Shown: positions 7,413-16,679, counted from the stretch's first letter. The stretch is DNA of 64,000 nt from Methylorubrum extorquens (GCF_024169925.1 NZ_JALJXF010000001.1:27501-91500), one strand, 5' to 3'. The notes: generated by a model not told the origin, from the letters alone. Translations and numbers: made by a program.

Positions 7413-8390
7413 GTGGCCGAATTTTTCGACAGAAAATTACAAGAGCGTGAGCTTTCGCTCAAAGAGCGAGCAGAAGATAGGCTTCTTCAAGAGACCGCAG
7501 TAAAGCAAGCCGAAGCGGATACTAAGGCCAGAGAGCTGGAACTCAAAGAGCGAGAGCTTGAAATACGGTCAAGGGAATTGAAATTTGCTCGGTTTTATAA
7601 TCCTTGGACGGTAGCGTTAGTTGCGGCCATATTCGGCCTGCTTGGCAATAGCATCATTCAAGCTCGCAATGCCAAAAATCAAAGACGTTTGGAGATCGAT
7701 AAATACAGTGGAAATCGCGAGATAGAAGAATACAGGAGCGAGGCCGCAAGAATCTTGGAGATGATAAAAACACAGGATCCGGCAAAGGCAAAAACAAATC
7801 TCAAGTTTCTTGTATCATCTGGGCTTGTCGTCACCCCGAAGCTGAAAGTTTCTCTCGTTGAGTTTCTAGAAGCAGCAAAAGCTGATGATGTTCCAAGTCT
7901 GCCGGCATCAAGCCAAAGGCTAAATATATCCGATGGACGACCTACAATTTTAGTAAGGTCAGAAAAGAAGATACGTGTGGTATGTAATTTCCAAAGCTCT
8001 AAAACACCATATGCGTTGGCGGAGGCTTTCAGATCGCGGTTTATAGAGCAAGGCGGAGCAAGAGTGACATCTTCCTCTACGTATCTAGGCAGCCAAGGTT
8101 CTTATGGTGGCACGGATGCGTTCGGAAACACTTCTGAAGGAGCATCGATTGCATGGAAAATGCAAGAAACATTTATAAGCAACGCGTATGAGTTTGATGT
8201 CAATTTACGAATAGGCAAGATAAACAATTCTGTCAATTTAGAATTGGAGACACCAGACCCAACATCATCAACGCAAGGATTGGATGTTATGTTCATAACC
8301 TCAGGACATATTAACGATAAGCTCATCGAAAATATGAAAAATACTTTGAACTACATGAAAATTAAAGATGCCTCCTGCAAGCCGGCATAA
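7413..8390 (+). CDS. Coiled-coil membrane protein, AT-rich cargo gene
   Basis: A 325-residue protein in three parts. Residues 1-57 are a charged coiled coil rich in ERE/KER repeats. Residues about 60-83 (NPWTVALVAAIFGLLGNSII) form one membrane helix. A cytosolic or periplasmic domain follows, with ILEMIKTQDPAKAKTNLKFL and a later beta-rich part. The start is GTG at 7413. Base composition is much more AT-rich than the chromosome, matching the HD/YwgA genes and suggesting horizontal acquisition. Single-pass coiled-coil proteins of this kind are common near phage cargo, but no function can be assigned. Confidence 0.65.
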   Translation: MAEFFDRKLQERELSLKERAEDRLLQETAVKQAEADTKARELELKERELEIRSRELKFARFYNPWTVALVAAIFGLLGNSIIQARNAKNQRRLEIDKYSGNREIEEYRSEAARILEMIKTQDPAKAKTNLKFLVSSGLVVTPKLKVSLVEFLEAAKADDVPSLPASSQRLNISDGRPTILVRSEKKIRVVCNFQSSKTPYALAEAFRSRFIEQGGARVTSSSTYLGSQGSYGGTDAFGNTSEGASIAWKMQETFISNAYEFDVNLRIGKINNSVNLELETPDPTSSTQGLDVMFITSGHINDKLIENMKNTLNYMKIKDASCKPA

Positions 8391-8958
8391 AAGCGAACCA
8401 TCCGATCGAGCGGCCTCGCTAGCATCTGCGAGCACAGGCGAGCCCCAACGCACCACCGCGTTGGACCTCACCTCCGATAAGGCACCTGGCGCTGGACTGA
8501 TCAACCAACCGTTGCCGCCCGGTCGCTGTCGACGGTCCGCACGTTGAGGCCGAGCGCCTGCGCCTTGATGCAGTGTTTGCCGACGCATTGGCGACGCAGT
8601 GCGGATGGGAGGCTTCGGCCGCGTGGGCGTAGACCGCCCGGGCAACTAGGTCGAGCGGGCAGCTTTCAGCGGTGCGATGTCCGCCGCCATCCGGCGCATC
8701 TCGCACCGCTGGTCGGCGACTTCCCAGATCGCGAGCTAGTCATCTTGAATGCTGAACGGTGTTCGCCTCGCCGTTCTTCATGGAAAATTCGATGAATGCC
8801 CCGGTGCCATCGCCGATGCATATCACCTCGTCTGACTTGTTGACAAAGATTTCACCGTCACGCAGCGTGCGAGGGCCCTCCCCCGGCGAGCGGTAGCCTG
8901 GGGGTCGGTGACCGCCTCATCTGGAACCAATCTATGACGACGACTTGGTCGGCCACGA
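8391..8958. other. Low-information gap with a possible decayed frame
   Basis: No convincing gene in 568 bases. On the minus strand 8740-8917 reads an open frame ending LRDGEIFVNKSDEVICIGDG and TGAFIEFSMKNGEANTVQHSR, but it lacks a usable start codon. It may be a remnant of a short protein. The rest shows no promoter or terminator I can support. Confidence 0.3.
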
Positions 8959-11019
8959 TCAGCGTTCTCCGATGCTGCGCGACTGAAGCGCCTGCCGGAG
9001 CACCGCGTCGGCGAACGGTGTGGCGGTGCCCCGCTGGAGGATGGTGCCGATCCGGCCGACGCTGTCCGGCGCGGACAGGATCTCCGCCAGCGTCCGGTTG
9101 TTCCGGCCGAGCCACACGCGCTTGGCCCCGTCACCGGCCTGCGTCAGCAGCGAAGCGCCACCCGTGCGCAGGGCCGTCATGGCCTGGGCGGTCAGCGGCA
9201 TCTCGCCAACGGCCTCGCGGATCTGCTGGTTGAAGTCGGTCGGGCTGCCCTGCGGCTTGCGCGTGCCCGTGGCGCGGAGGACGTCGAGCACGTCGGCGAT
9301 GGGCTGCCGAACGGACGGGCCGCCGGTGGCCTCCAAGACGGCGTCGAGGCTGCGCGCCTGCTGCTCCGTGCCGGCGATGTCCTTGGCAAAGCGCGCCCCG
9401 CCGCCCTGGGCCTCTCCGCCCACGAGGCGCGTCGCGCTGGCGTCGAACTGATCGGCGAGCCGTTGGCGGATGAGCTCGTTCGTGAGATCCGGATCGCGAG
9501 CGCGCAGGCGCGTCACCGCGTCGGCGAGCTCAGCTTCACCACCTACGAGCGGGCGCGCCGGTAGGACGGCCTGCGTCGCCGCCGCTGTGTCGCCGGCCTG
9601 TGCGAGCTGGCCGAGCGGTCCGTGCTCCAGCGGCTCGAGGTTCTGGCGCCGGGCCTGCGCCTGGGCTGTCAGCGCGTCGTCGTAGGCCTGGGAGCCGCCG
9701 CGGGCCGGGTCGCGGGCGATGGCGCGGGCCTCGGCTGCGCCCCCGGTGTAGAGGCCGGCTGTCTCGGAGTTGAAACCCGGATTCGCCCGGTTGCCGAGCG
9801 CGACGCCGCGATCGCGCATTCCCTTGGTCACCGCGTCGATGACGGCGACGGAATTGTCCGGGAGATCGCGGTACGTCGGGCCGAGCACCGGGTCGGCGCG
9901 GAGTTGGCGCAGCGTTTCCCGGAACGCCGGGTCGCGGGCGAGCGGCTCGAAGTCGGCCGGGTCGAGCACGTGGGTGCCGGCCGCCGCGTAGTCGGCCCGT
10001 GTCGCCCGATTGATGCCCTGGCGCGTCTCGTCGATGGCCGCCTCGGCGGCCTGGGCCGCGCGCGGGCCGATCGTCGACGGCGCCGTGCTCTGTGGACCGA
10101 GCGCCGCGAGCGCCTCGTCGACGGCGTTGCGCATCTGCGCAGGGCGGTCGGCGTAGACCCGCGCGAGCACGGCGCCACCGTCGAGTGAGCCTTCCACCGC
10201 CCGCTGCAGGTCGCCGAGCTTCGTCGCGTTGCCCGTGGCGCCCTGGATCGCCTCGGCACCGGTTAAAGGAACGCCGACGCGCTGCGCGGTCTCGCCGAGC
10301 GTCCGCGCCGCGGCAAGGTCCGCCTCGGTCGTGCCGCGCGTCGCGGCGACGATGGCGCGCGCTGGCGCGTCGGCCCGGGCCGCGGCCGTTGCCACGCCGA
10401 GATTGCCGGCCACGCCGCCGGCGAGGCGCGCGAACGGCTCGGCCGTGGTGCCCTTCGCGGCTTGGCCCGCCGTCTCGGACAGCGCAGCCGGAATGACGGT
10501 CTCGACGACGCGCCGCGCCACGCCGCCAGGTCCAACCAGCGCGCCGGGGGCGAACTCGCCGACGGTCTGCGCATACTGGCCCGGCACGGTCTTCGGCTCG
10601 TAGAGTGGGCCTGTCGCCTTCTCGACGCCGCTACGGATCGCGCTAGAGCCCGGTAAGCCACCGCCGGATCCGATGCCGCGGAATAGGCGGTCGAACTCCT
10701 CCCGCTCCGGCGTGCCGACCTGGGGGCCGTAGCCGGTCCAATCCATGATCGTGTGCCCGACGCCGAGCATCGCGCGATCCAACAGACCGCTGCTCATCTC
10801 CTGCACGTCGCCCGGCAAGCCTGCGAGGCCGATTGCGCCCTTCACGGCGCCGGTCGGCAAGGCCTTTGCGACATCGACGGCCACACTTGGCTGCGCCGCG
10901 GGCGCCGGCGGGGGCGATATGGCTGCGGGCGTGCGGAAGGCGGCCCACTCGTCGGCCTGCGGCGTGGGCGGGGAGCCAGCCGGAGAAACTCGGAAATTCG
11001 CCCAAGGATCATCGGCCAT
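8959..11019 (-). CDS. Large alanine-rich phage-type protein (putative internal or ejection protein)
   Basis: About 686 residues, starting MADDPWANFRVSP. It has a Pro/Ala-rich N-terminus, a Gly/Ala-rich helical segment (about 45-200) able to contact membranes, and a long helical remainder. This composition, and its place in a three-gene minus-strand row, resembles internal virion or DNA-ejection proteins of short-tailed phages, but no diagnostic motif is visible. ATG 11019 with GAGGA eight bases upstream is preferred to the ATG at 11034. The C-terminus (ALQSRSIGER) is not followed by other structural genes. Confidence 0.6.
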   Translation of the reverse strand: MADDPWANFRVSPAGSPPTPQADEWAAFRTPAAISPPPAPAAQPSVAVDVAKALPTGAVKGAIGLAGLPGDVQEMSSGLLDRAMLGVGHTIMDWTGYGPQVGTPEREEFDRLFRGIGSGGGLPGSSAIRSGVEKATGPLYEPKTVPGQYAQTVGEFAPGALVGPGGVARRVVETVIPAALSETAGQAAKGTTAEPFARLAGGVAGNLGVATAAARADAPARAIVAATRGTTEADLAAARTLGETAQRVGVPLTGAEAIQGATGNATKLGDLQRAVEGSLDGGAVLARVYADRPAQMRNAVDEALAALGPQSTAPSTIGPRAAQAAEAAIDETRQGINRATRADYAAAGTHVLDPADFEPLARDPAFRETLRQLRADPVLGPTYRDLPDNSVAVIDAVTKGMRDRGVALGNRANPGFNSETAGLYTGGAAEARAIARDPARGGSQAYDDALTAQAQARRQNLEPLEHGPLGQLAQAGDTAAATQAVLPARPLVGGEAELADAVTRLRARDPDLTNELIRQRLADQFDASATRLVGGEAQGGGARFAKDIAGTEQQARSLDAVLEATGGPSVRQPIADVLDVLRATGTRKPQGSPTDFNQQIREAVGEMPLTAQAMTALRTGGASLLTQAGDGAKRVWLGRNNRTLAEILSAPDSVGRIGTILQRGTATPFADAVLRQALQSRSIGER

Positions 11020-11064
11020 AGCTGCGGTCCTCATCTAACCTCATGGCGCTCGCCGCACTAGCCT

Positions 11065-11397
11065 TTAGCCGGTAATGGTTTGCTGAAGCCCTTGGTATAT
11101 CCGTGCTGTGACAGCACTTAGCGGCACTGGAATGTCGTCTAGGTTGACCGTATTGGTTGTAGAGTTTCTGACGTAAGTTCCGTCGGAGCGTTTCAGGCCG
11201 TGTAGCAAAGCAAGACCGATGAATCTCGGATCATTTTTGTCTAAAAGAGACTTCGCTTTTTCCAGGAACGTCGACTGTTCGCTGATTTGATAGTTGTTTT
11301 GGCCGTGCACCGTATTCTGAAGTGTTATAACATCTCCTGATGTAAATCTAAGATAGTTGTCGTTGCCAAGGTCCGGCATCGGAATCGGGGTGCTCAT
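11065..11397 (-). CDS. Hypothetical 110-residue protein
   Basis: Starts MSTPIPMPDLGNDNYLRFTS at ATG 11397, behind a GAGGAA ribosome site, and ends YQGLQQTITG. It is acidic to neutral and Asn/Thr-rich, and is more AT-rich than the two large genes that flank it on the same strand, so it may be a later insertion into the phage-type operon. It has no membrane segment and no recognised domain. Confidence 0.6.
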   Translation of the reverse strand: MSTPIPMPDLGNDNYLRFTSGDVITLQNTVHGQNNYQISEQSTFLEKAKSLLDKNDPRFIGLALLHGLKRSDGTYVRNSTTNTVNLDDIPVPLSAVTARIYQGLQQTITG

Positions 11398-11446
11398 TGC
11401 TCGTTCCTCTTTTTTGGCGGCAGCTGCATCTTCTGGAGGGCGCTGC

Positions 11447-12916
11447 CTACGGCACCTGTCCGACCGAGCCGTCGGGCAGGCGGATCGGCGTGCCCGACGG
11501 CAGGCGCCGCGCCTCCTCCGGCGTCGAGACCGCAATCGGCTCCTGCTGACGCGGTGCGCCACCGGCCGCGGCGTCGGGCTGAGCGGCCGGTCCCTCGCCG
11601 GAGCCGAACCGGGCGAAGGGGGACTGCAGTGCCGCGATGCGCCGCTCGGCCTCGAACTTGTCGAGCGTGCCGGCCTGGGCCTGCCGCGCGAGGTCCGCAG
11701 CCTGGGCCTGGTGCTGTGCGGCCCCACGCAGCGTCTCAAGAATGATCCGGTTGCCGCCGGGCGTGTTGCCGAGCGAGGGCAAGCTGCGCAGGAAGTTTTG
11801 CAGCTCGCGGTCCGACTGCGCGCCGGATCCCGGCGTGCGCAGGCCCGGCGCGAGACGTTCGATGATCGCCCGGACGGCCTGGATCTGGTCGAGCTTGCCG
11901 CCCGTCAGCGACGCGGCGACGTCGGTCAGGCCAAGGTCGCTGGCGTATCCCGCCACCTGCGCCTTGCGCTCGGCCAACGCGCCGGTCGGCACGGCGGCAA
12001 GCAGGGTTTCGAGATGGTCGAGATTCCCCGCCATCGCAGTAGCGCCACTGCCGACTTTCACGATCTCGGCGTGGCGCTTGGCGAGCTCCTGCTCTGTCGT
12101 GTTGCGGTACGGGTCGGCGGTGACGCCGCGCCCCTCGGCGGCGATTGCCGCGTCGAACTCGGCGGCGCGCAGATCGCCCGGCGGCAGCGCGGCGCGCTCG
12201 GCCTGCAGGCGGGCGAGGTTGGTCGGCGCAGCCTGCGCGGGCGCTGGCGCCTGCCCCACGGCATCGGCGCGGAAGGCGATGCGGGGGCCGCCCAGCGACT
12301 GCACGGTCTCCACCGGTACGTTGGCGAGAGCCGCCGCGCGGCGCTCGTTCTCCGGCAAGCCGCCAAGGATCTGCGCCCGGAGCTGGTCGTCCGTCAGGGG
12401 TTTCGGGGCGCCGTCGAGCGTGCGGCCGTCGGGCAGAACGGCGCGGTCGCCGGGATTGAGCGAGACGACGCCCGTCTGCGTCTCCGGCACGCCGTAGGCG
12501 GAGGCGATCGAGCCCGGCACGAAGCGTGTGCCCCCGGCCCCCACCGGCGCCAGCATGGCGCGGTCGAGCTCGCCCCGCTGCTGTAGGCGGGTCTGCGTCA
12601 GGGCGCGCTCGTTGTCGGCGGAGTTCGCCCGCAGCGTCGTGGCGTTGCTCATGCCGACGGCGGTCAGGCTCTGGCTCGGGTTATAGGCGCCCGCGATCCC
12701 GGCCAGCCGGTCGAGCCGAGCCTGATCCACGTCGCTGCCGCCGGCCATGGAGTAGAGGTCGGCGATCTGGGAGACCTTCTGGTTGGTCTCGCGGATCTTG
12801 GCGCCAGCGAGCATCTCCTGCGCCGTCGGCGGTGCGAAGGCCTGCGCGAGGCTGCTGAAGCCCTCGCGGAGCTGCGTCGGGTCGATCAGCGGACCCCGGG
12901 GCCGAATGCGCGGCAT
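11447..12916 (-). CDS. Phage-type alanine/glutamine-rich helical protein
   Basis: A 489-residue, low-complexity helical protein (MPRIRPRGPLIDPTQLREGF at the start). It contains extended Ala/Gln/Arg helices, a Pro/Ala-rich centre, and a C-terminal PSGTPIRLPDGSVGQVP turn motif. Upstream and downstream partners on the same strand and the lack of enzymatic motifs suggest a virion or ejection component. This is inferred from context and composition only. The start ATG lies 9 bases past the stop of the preceding 330-residue gene. Confidence 0.55.
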   Translation of the reverse strand: MPRIRPRGPLIDPTQLREGFSSLAQAFAPPTAQEMLAGAKIRETNQKVSQIADLYSMAGGSDVDQARLDRLAGIAGAYNPSQSLTAVGMSNATTLRANSADNERALTQTRLQQRGELDRAMLAPVGAGGTRFVPGSIASAYGVPETQTGVVSLNPGDRAVLPDGRTLDGAPKPLTDDQLRAQILGGLPENERRAAALANVPVETVQSLGGPRIAFRADAVGQAPAPAQAAPTNLARLQAERAALPPGDLRAAEFDAAIAAEGRGVTADPYRNTTEQELAKRHAEIVKVGSGATAMAGNLDHLETLLAAVPTGALAERKAQVAGYASDLGLTDVAASLTGGKLDQIQAVRAIIERLAPGLRTPGSGAQSDRELQNFLRSLPSLGNTPGGNRIILETLRGAAQHQAQAADLARQAQAGTLDKFEAERRIAALQSPFARFGSGEGPAAQPDAAAGGAPRQQEPIAVSTPEEARRLPSGTPIRLPDGSVGQVP

Positions 12917-12925
12917 CGTTGATCC

Positions 12926-13918
12926 CTATCCAGCCTGCTGGGCGAGGTAGCGGTGCACCGACAGCTCAGCGCGCTTGTAGGTGCGATCGTGCGCGGCGTC
13001 GGCGATGGTGTTGGCTTGACGGCACACATCCGCGCAGAGGCCGGCAACCCATTCAGGCTGCCAAATGGACCGCTCTGCGTCGTCGGCCTCGAGAGCGTCG
13101 AGGATGTGATGGGTCCGGGCGCGGACGACGGAGAACGTCGGCTCGGACAGGTACGTTGGGACGAAGACGCGGTGGACCGCCCATTGCGCGCTCAGCATAG
13201 CTATAGCGATGGTGATCCGATCAGGTGCCGACAGCCGGAAACCCGCGGCGAGGCCTTCAGAGAGCAGCCGCATGCCTGCGGCGTAGGGCGTGGCTGGGTC
13301 GTCGAGATTGTGGGCGGCCCAGAAGTAAGCCGCGGCCCGCTTCCACAGAGCCGCGGCGGCATCAGCTTGGCGAGCCTCTCGGCGCTTGACGGCCTCTCGG
13401 GTTTCGAGCCGGAACGGCAAAACGGTCGCCGTCGGGCCGGCAAGCAGCTTCAGGTCTCCGAGCGGCGGCAGCTCCACATCGGCGTCGGCGCGTTCTTCGT
13501 CGATGGCGATCTGCGCTGCGTAGAGGGCGTGTCGAAGCCGCTTGACCGCCCGCATGAATGTCCGCTCGCGCTGGCGCTTGCTAGGACCGTCTCGCTCCTC
13601 TTCCGGCAGCGTCAGGACGTCACCGAGGCCGATCACGCCGCTAAGGCCCCGCTCCAGCACGTCGACGCCACAGCCTGCCAGCTCCAGGGGACGCCCGGCC
13701 TCAAAAGCGCGGTGCGCGAAATGGCGGATGGCGTGGCGCTGGCCTTCGCCGAACTGGAATGAGCGTCCCGGCTTGAACAGGAGCATCAGCTCATCGAACG
13801 CGCCGATCAGGTCGAAGCTGAACTGTCGAGGATCTGTGGCGCCGGCCGCTCGCTCCAGGAAGCCCAGAAACGAGGGGATCGCGTAGGCGAAGTTGGGCGG
13901 GTCGTTCGGCTCGGTCAT
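12926..13918 (-). CDS. Hypothetical phage-element protein
   Basis: A soluble 330-residue protein (MTEPNDPPNFAYAIPSFLGF) with helical Arg/Ala-rich segments and no membrane helix. A W-rich patch (WKRAAAYFWAAHNL) lies in the middle. It is the first gene of the minus-strand row 8959-13918, and its promoter must lie in the repeat-rich region 13919-14495. No family is recognised. Confidence 0.6.
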   Translation of the reverse strand: MTEPNDPPNFAYAIPSFLGFLERAAGATDPRQFSFDLIGAFDELMLLFKPGRSFQFGEGQRHAIRHFAHRAFEAGRPLELAGCGVDVLERGLSGVIGLGDVLTLPEEERDGPSKRQRERTFMRAVKRLRHALYAAQIAIDEERADADVELPPLGDLKLLAGPTATVLPFRLETREAVKRREARQADAAAALWKRAAAYFWAAHNLDDPATPYAAGMRLLSEGLAAGFRLSAPDRITIAIAMLSAQWAVHRVFVPTYLSEPTFSVVRARTHHILDALEADDAERSIWQPEWVAGLCADVCRQANTIADAAHDRTYKRAELSVHRYLAQQAG

Positions 13919-14025
13919 GCACTGCGCCTCATGCTGTCGATATTATAGAGCGCAAGTAGTGGGTCATCAACTGTATAGATCGAATGGATTTGGGGCGCAA
14001 ACCTCGAGCTATTCCTAGGTTGTCA

Positions 14026-14233
14026 GACAAAATGTCCGAGTTTGCTTTTGGACAGTTTGTCCAAGCTTGCTGTTGGACAAACTGTCCGCTTCGATTTTCA
14101 GGCCGAATTTTTGTGCGAGCGCCCGGCGCCGGTTTCCGCGCCGAATTTGGGGCGTACCGGGGGCCTGGGGGCGTACCCCAGCAGTAAGTGTCTCCTCTGT
14201 ACGCCCTGTCTCAAGCAAAGAGACAGAATGTCT
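14026..14233. repeat. Array of GGACA-N3-TGTCC palindromes in a divergent control region
   Basis: Four palindromes lie between the minus-strand row ending at 13918 and the plus-strand genes from 14496: GACA-AAA-TGTC at 14026-14036, TTGGACA-GTT-TGTCCAA at 14048-14064, GGACA-AAC-TGTCC at 14075-14087, and AGACA-GAA-TGTCT at 14221-14233. A further half-site lies at 14242. A fifth full copy lies at 16974-16988. The 577-base gap 13919-14495 otherwise holds a TTGACA hexamer at 14269-14274 and a small hairpin at 14462-14478. The spacing and symmetry suggest operators for an element-encoded repressor or sites of a replication protein. Confidence 0.65.
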
Positions 14234-14495
14234 GGTATATCAGACAAGATTTTGTTTGGATAAATACATTGACAACGTGGGAAACAGCGCCCATTTTCTC
14301 AAGTGCTGGTTTGAAAGCCACCCCGTCAGCCGTTCCTATAGTATCCGGTGAGACTATAGCTTCTGGCAGATGTCCAGGGTCTCCGCGCGCATGTCCAAGG
14401 CAATGCCTAAAGGCGCGGGGAGCCGACTGACGCGGCGCTTTCAGCCCTGGACTTCGCCAACCCGCTTGAAACGCGGGCCGTCAGGAGCACCCACC

Positions 14496-14744
14496 ATGAA
14501 CGCAATCGTTCCGATCGCCGCCCGCGCTCAGCGCGCCCATCACGACCGCCCGCGACAGACCCACTTCAGCATCGCCACAGCAAGCCCGAACCGCGCCGCG
14601 GGTGATGCGCCGAGTTCCGCTGTGATTGAGGCGCTAAGCGACGATATCGGGACACCGTGCTTCTCGTTTTCGACGTGCGGCATGACGTTCGGACAAGCCG
14701 AGCAGTTATTATCGTGCTGGCAGAGCATTATCCAAGGCAACTGA
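14496..14744 (+). CDS. Small hypothetical protein
   Basis: 82 residues starting MNAIVPIAARAQRAHHDRPR, with an AGGAG ribosome site 8 bases upstream, and ending LLSCWQSIIQGN. The basic N-terminus is followed by a Ser/Cys-containing C-terminal part. A CCCGC/GCGGG hairpin at 14462-14478 sits just before the ribosome site and could affect translation. Function unknown. First gene of the plus-strand module 14496-16077. Confidence 0.55.
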   Translation: MNAIVPIAARAQRAHHDRPRQTHFSIATASPNRAAGDAPSSAVIEALSDDIGTPCFSFSTCGMTFGQAEQLLSCWQSIIQGN

Positions 14745-14804
14745 AGTCGACCTTATTACGCAGGGCGCTCCGATCGGGGCGCCCTTGAACCATGAGGCGC
14801 AGCG

Positions 14805-14999
14805 ATGTCTTTCCCACGTCTCGAGCGGCACAGGAACGGAAAGTATTACATCCATTGGACGGTCGGTCGCCGGAGCATGCGTGAATCGACCAAGACGGAC
14901 GAACAGCGGACCGCGCTGATCGCCTTCGCTCACTGGATCCTTAGTCGCTATTCCGACGGTGACGGCGCCGGCGATGCAGTCCGCAGGCGGGCGAGGTGA
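14805..14999 (+). CDS. Orphan integrase arm-binding domain
   Basis: 64 residues: MSFPRLERHRNGKYYIHWTV followed by GRRSMRESTKTDEQRTALIA. This is the pattern of the N-terminal arm-type DNA-binding domain of rhizobial tyrosine integrases (LERHxNGxYYIH...R.STKT), but no core or catalytic domain follows. It overlaps the next gene as GTGA. It may be a relic of an integrase or a free-standing arm-site binder. A hairpin (GGGCGC...GCGCCC, 14763-14786) lies upstream. Confidence 0.55.
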   Translation: MSFPRLERHRNGKYYIHWTVGRRSMRESTKTDEQRTALIAFAHWILSRYSDGDGAGDAVRRRAR

Positions 15000-15322
15000 C
15001 AACCGTGGAGACGCTGTTCACCGAGGCCGAGGTCGCCGAGCGCCTAAACTGCTCCGTCGCTCGAATCCGCAAGCTTCGCGCGGCGGGCCGGCTGGCCTTC
15101 CTGCCCGGACGCCCGGTCCTGGTCACCGAGCGCGATTTCAACGCCTTCGTGGAGAGCGAGCGACAGCACCTCAAGACGCTGACCGGCAAGCGCCGCAAGC
15201 GCGCCAGGAAGTTCCTGCCGCCGGAAGACCCACCACCCAAGGGCGGCCTGTCACCCGAATTCCGCGGCTGGTGGCTCGCAGTCAGAATGCAGATGCTCTG
15301 CGAGCGGCAAACCAAGCGCTGA
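14996..15322 (+). CDS. Helix-turn-helix protein (excisionase/MerR-like)
   Basis: 108 residues with a winged-helix-turn-helix of the excisionase/AlpA type at residues 5-50 (FTEAEVAERLNCSVARIRKL, then RAAGRLAFLPGRPVLV), followed by a basic tail with KRRKRARKFLPP. The start GTG at 14996 overlaps the stop of the integrase-arm gene by three bases. Proteins of this type bend attachment-site DNA or regulate excision. With its neighbours it forms a recombination module. Confidence 0.65.
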   Translation: MTTVETLFTEAEVAERLNCSVARIRKLRAAGRLAFLPGRPVLVTERDFNAFVESERQHLKTLTGKRRKRARKFLPPEDPPPKGGLSPEFRGWWLAVRMQMLCERQTKR

Positions 15323-15384
15323 CAGCCGCATCTGCCCGTATCGTTGTTTGCAACGTCCGTTGCACAGTCTGAGACACCTCCAAA

Positions 15385-16077
15385 ATGGCCACCGGGCGCT
15401 TCGTCTCCTACCTCCGCGTGTCGACTGACCGGCAGGGCCGTTCCGGTCTCGGCCTGGACGCGCAGCGCGCCACGGTGGCCGCCTACCTGAACGGCGGAAG
15501 CTGGTCGCTGATCGCCGAGTTCGTCGAGGTCGAGAGCGGACGCAACGCCGACCGGCCGGAACTCGCCCGCGCGCTGGCCCTGTGCCGCGCGCACCGGGCG
15601 GCGCTGGTGGTGGCGAAGGTCGATCGCCTCGCCAGATCGCAGGCCTTCCTCTCGAACCTGCTGGCCGCTGGCGTGGATGTCCGCTTCTGCGACCTGCCGC
15701 AGATTGAGGGGCCGACCGGCCGATTCCTGCTGCAGCAGATGATGTCCGTCGCCGAGCTGGAAGCCGGCCTGATCTCGGCCCGGACCAAGGCGGCGCTGGC
15801 GGCGGCCAAGGCCCGAGGGCAGCGCCTGGGCGGCTTCCGCGGCCGTGCCGGGACCGCGGACGATACCGCCAGGGCCCGGGCTGCGCGGACACGGCAGGCC
15901 GATGAGCACGCCGCAGCGCTGGAGCCGATCCTGCTGAGAATTGATCCGGCCGGCACCGCGTCGCTCCGGATGGTCGCAGCCGCGCTGTCGGCCGAGCACA
16001 TCCCGACGCCGAGCGGTCGCGGCGCCTGGACGGCCGCGGCGGTGGCGCGGCTGCGCGCCCGCATGGCGAGCGCCTGA
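15385..16077 (+). CDS. Serine recombinase / resolvase
   Basis: 230 residues. The resolvase catalytic domain shows YLRVSTDRQ with the nucleophile Ser13, LDAQRATV, and VAKVDRLARS, with active-site Arg and Asp present. A C-terminal DNA-binding tail (residues about 180-230) carries a Recombinase-type helix-turn-helix (IPTPSGRGAWTAAAVARL). Enzymes of this kind invert or resolve DNA segments. It sits downstream of the excisionase-like gene on the plus strand and converges with the terminase gene. Its target sites are not evident. Confidence 0.9.
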   Translation: MATGRFVSYLRVSTDRQGRSGLGLDAQRATVAAYLNGGSWSLIAEFVEVESGRNADRPELARALALCRAHRAALVVAKVDRLARSQAFLSNLLAAGVDVRFCDLPQIEGPTGRFLLQQMMSVAELEAGLISARTKAALAAAKARGQRLGGFRGRAGTADDTARARAARTRQADEHAAALEPILLRIDPAGTASLRMVAAALSAEHIPTPSGRGAWTAAAVARLRARMASA

Positions 16078-16088
16078 CCGGGCGCAAG

Positions 16089-16556
16089 TCAGTCGAAGAC
16101 GCTCGGCATGGGCGCGGTCGTGGCCTCGACCGGCTCTAGGTCGATCACACCATCGAGGTCGGCGATCTTGTCCCGGATCGAGCGCGCCGCTGCTTCGAGC
16201 TCGGCCCGGCTCATCTGGTCCGGCGACTTCTCGTCATCAGGCGTGTCGGCGCCGACGCCGGATAGCTTCACGAGCTCACGCGCAGCCAGGACGCGCGCGC
16301 CGGCCGGAAACTCCTTCCCGCTGGCGATGTCGATTAGCGTACCAACCCCGATCCGAGCGCCCTCGGTTCGGAGGCGCGCAGTCACCTCTGCCTGGATCTG
16401 TGCGACCACGTTCGGCCGGCGCATCAGCGCGCCGCCCTGTGACGACGGTTGCGAGTAGCCGGCCTGTCGCGCGGCCTCCGCCGGATCGTTGAGGCGCACC
16501 ATGCCCTTCACGAAATGCCGTTCCTGGATTGTGAGTTGGCCCGACTTCAATGGCAT
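16089..16556 (-). CDS. Phage terminase small subunit
   Basis: 155 residues starting MPLKSGQLTIQERHFVKGMV at ATG 16556. The helix-turn-helix region (DPAEAARQAGYSQPSSQGGA, then LMRRPNVVAQI) is the hallmark of TerS proteins, which recognise the packaging site for the large subunit. No large terminase is present in the window, as in phage satellites that use a helper's packaging motor, or as in decayed prophages. The frame is open further upstream but those codons are made of the GCTTGCKGCA repeats and are unlikely to be translated. Confidence 0.8.
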   Translation of the reverse strand: MPLKSGQLTIQERHFVKGMVRLNDPAEAARQAGYSQPSSQGGALMRRPNVVAQIQAEVTARLRTEGARIGVGTLIDIASGKEFPAGARVLAARELVKLSGVGADTPDDEKSPDQMSRAELEAAARSIRDKIADLDGVIDLEPVEATTAPMPSVFD

Positions 16557-16679
16557 TGGCTGCTCTCCCACGTTGTCAAAGGTGCTGTGAACCGCTCCGC
16601 CACGCGCCGCAGGCGCCGGCCCCATGCCCCCCGCGGGGAGGGCGGGCCGCATAGCCGGCCCTCCCCCTATAGGGGCGCA

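Noticed and set aside
9622..10188. Plus-strand frames opposite the 8959-11019 gene
   Set aside because: Arg/Gly-rich out-of-frame readings; the minus-strand gene has the better start and composition.
14269..14297. TTGACA with a CATTTT 17 bases downstream as a promoter
   Set aside because: The -10 is poor. It is recorded only as a hexamer in the repeat region entry.
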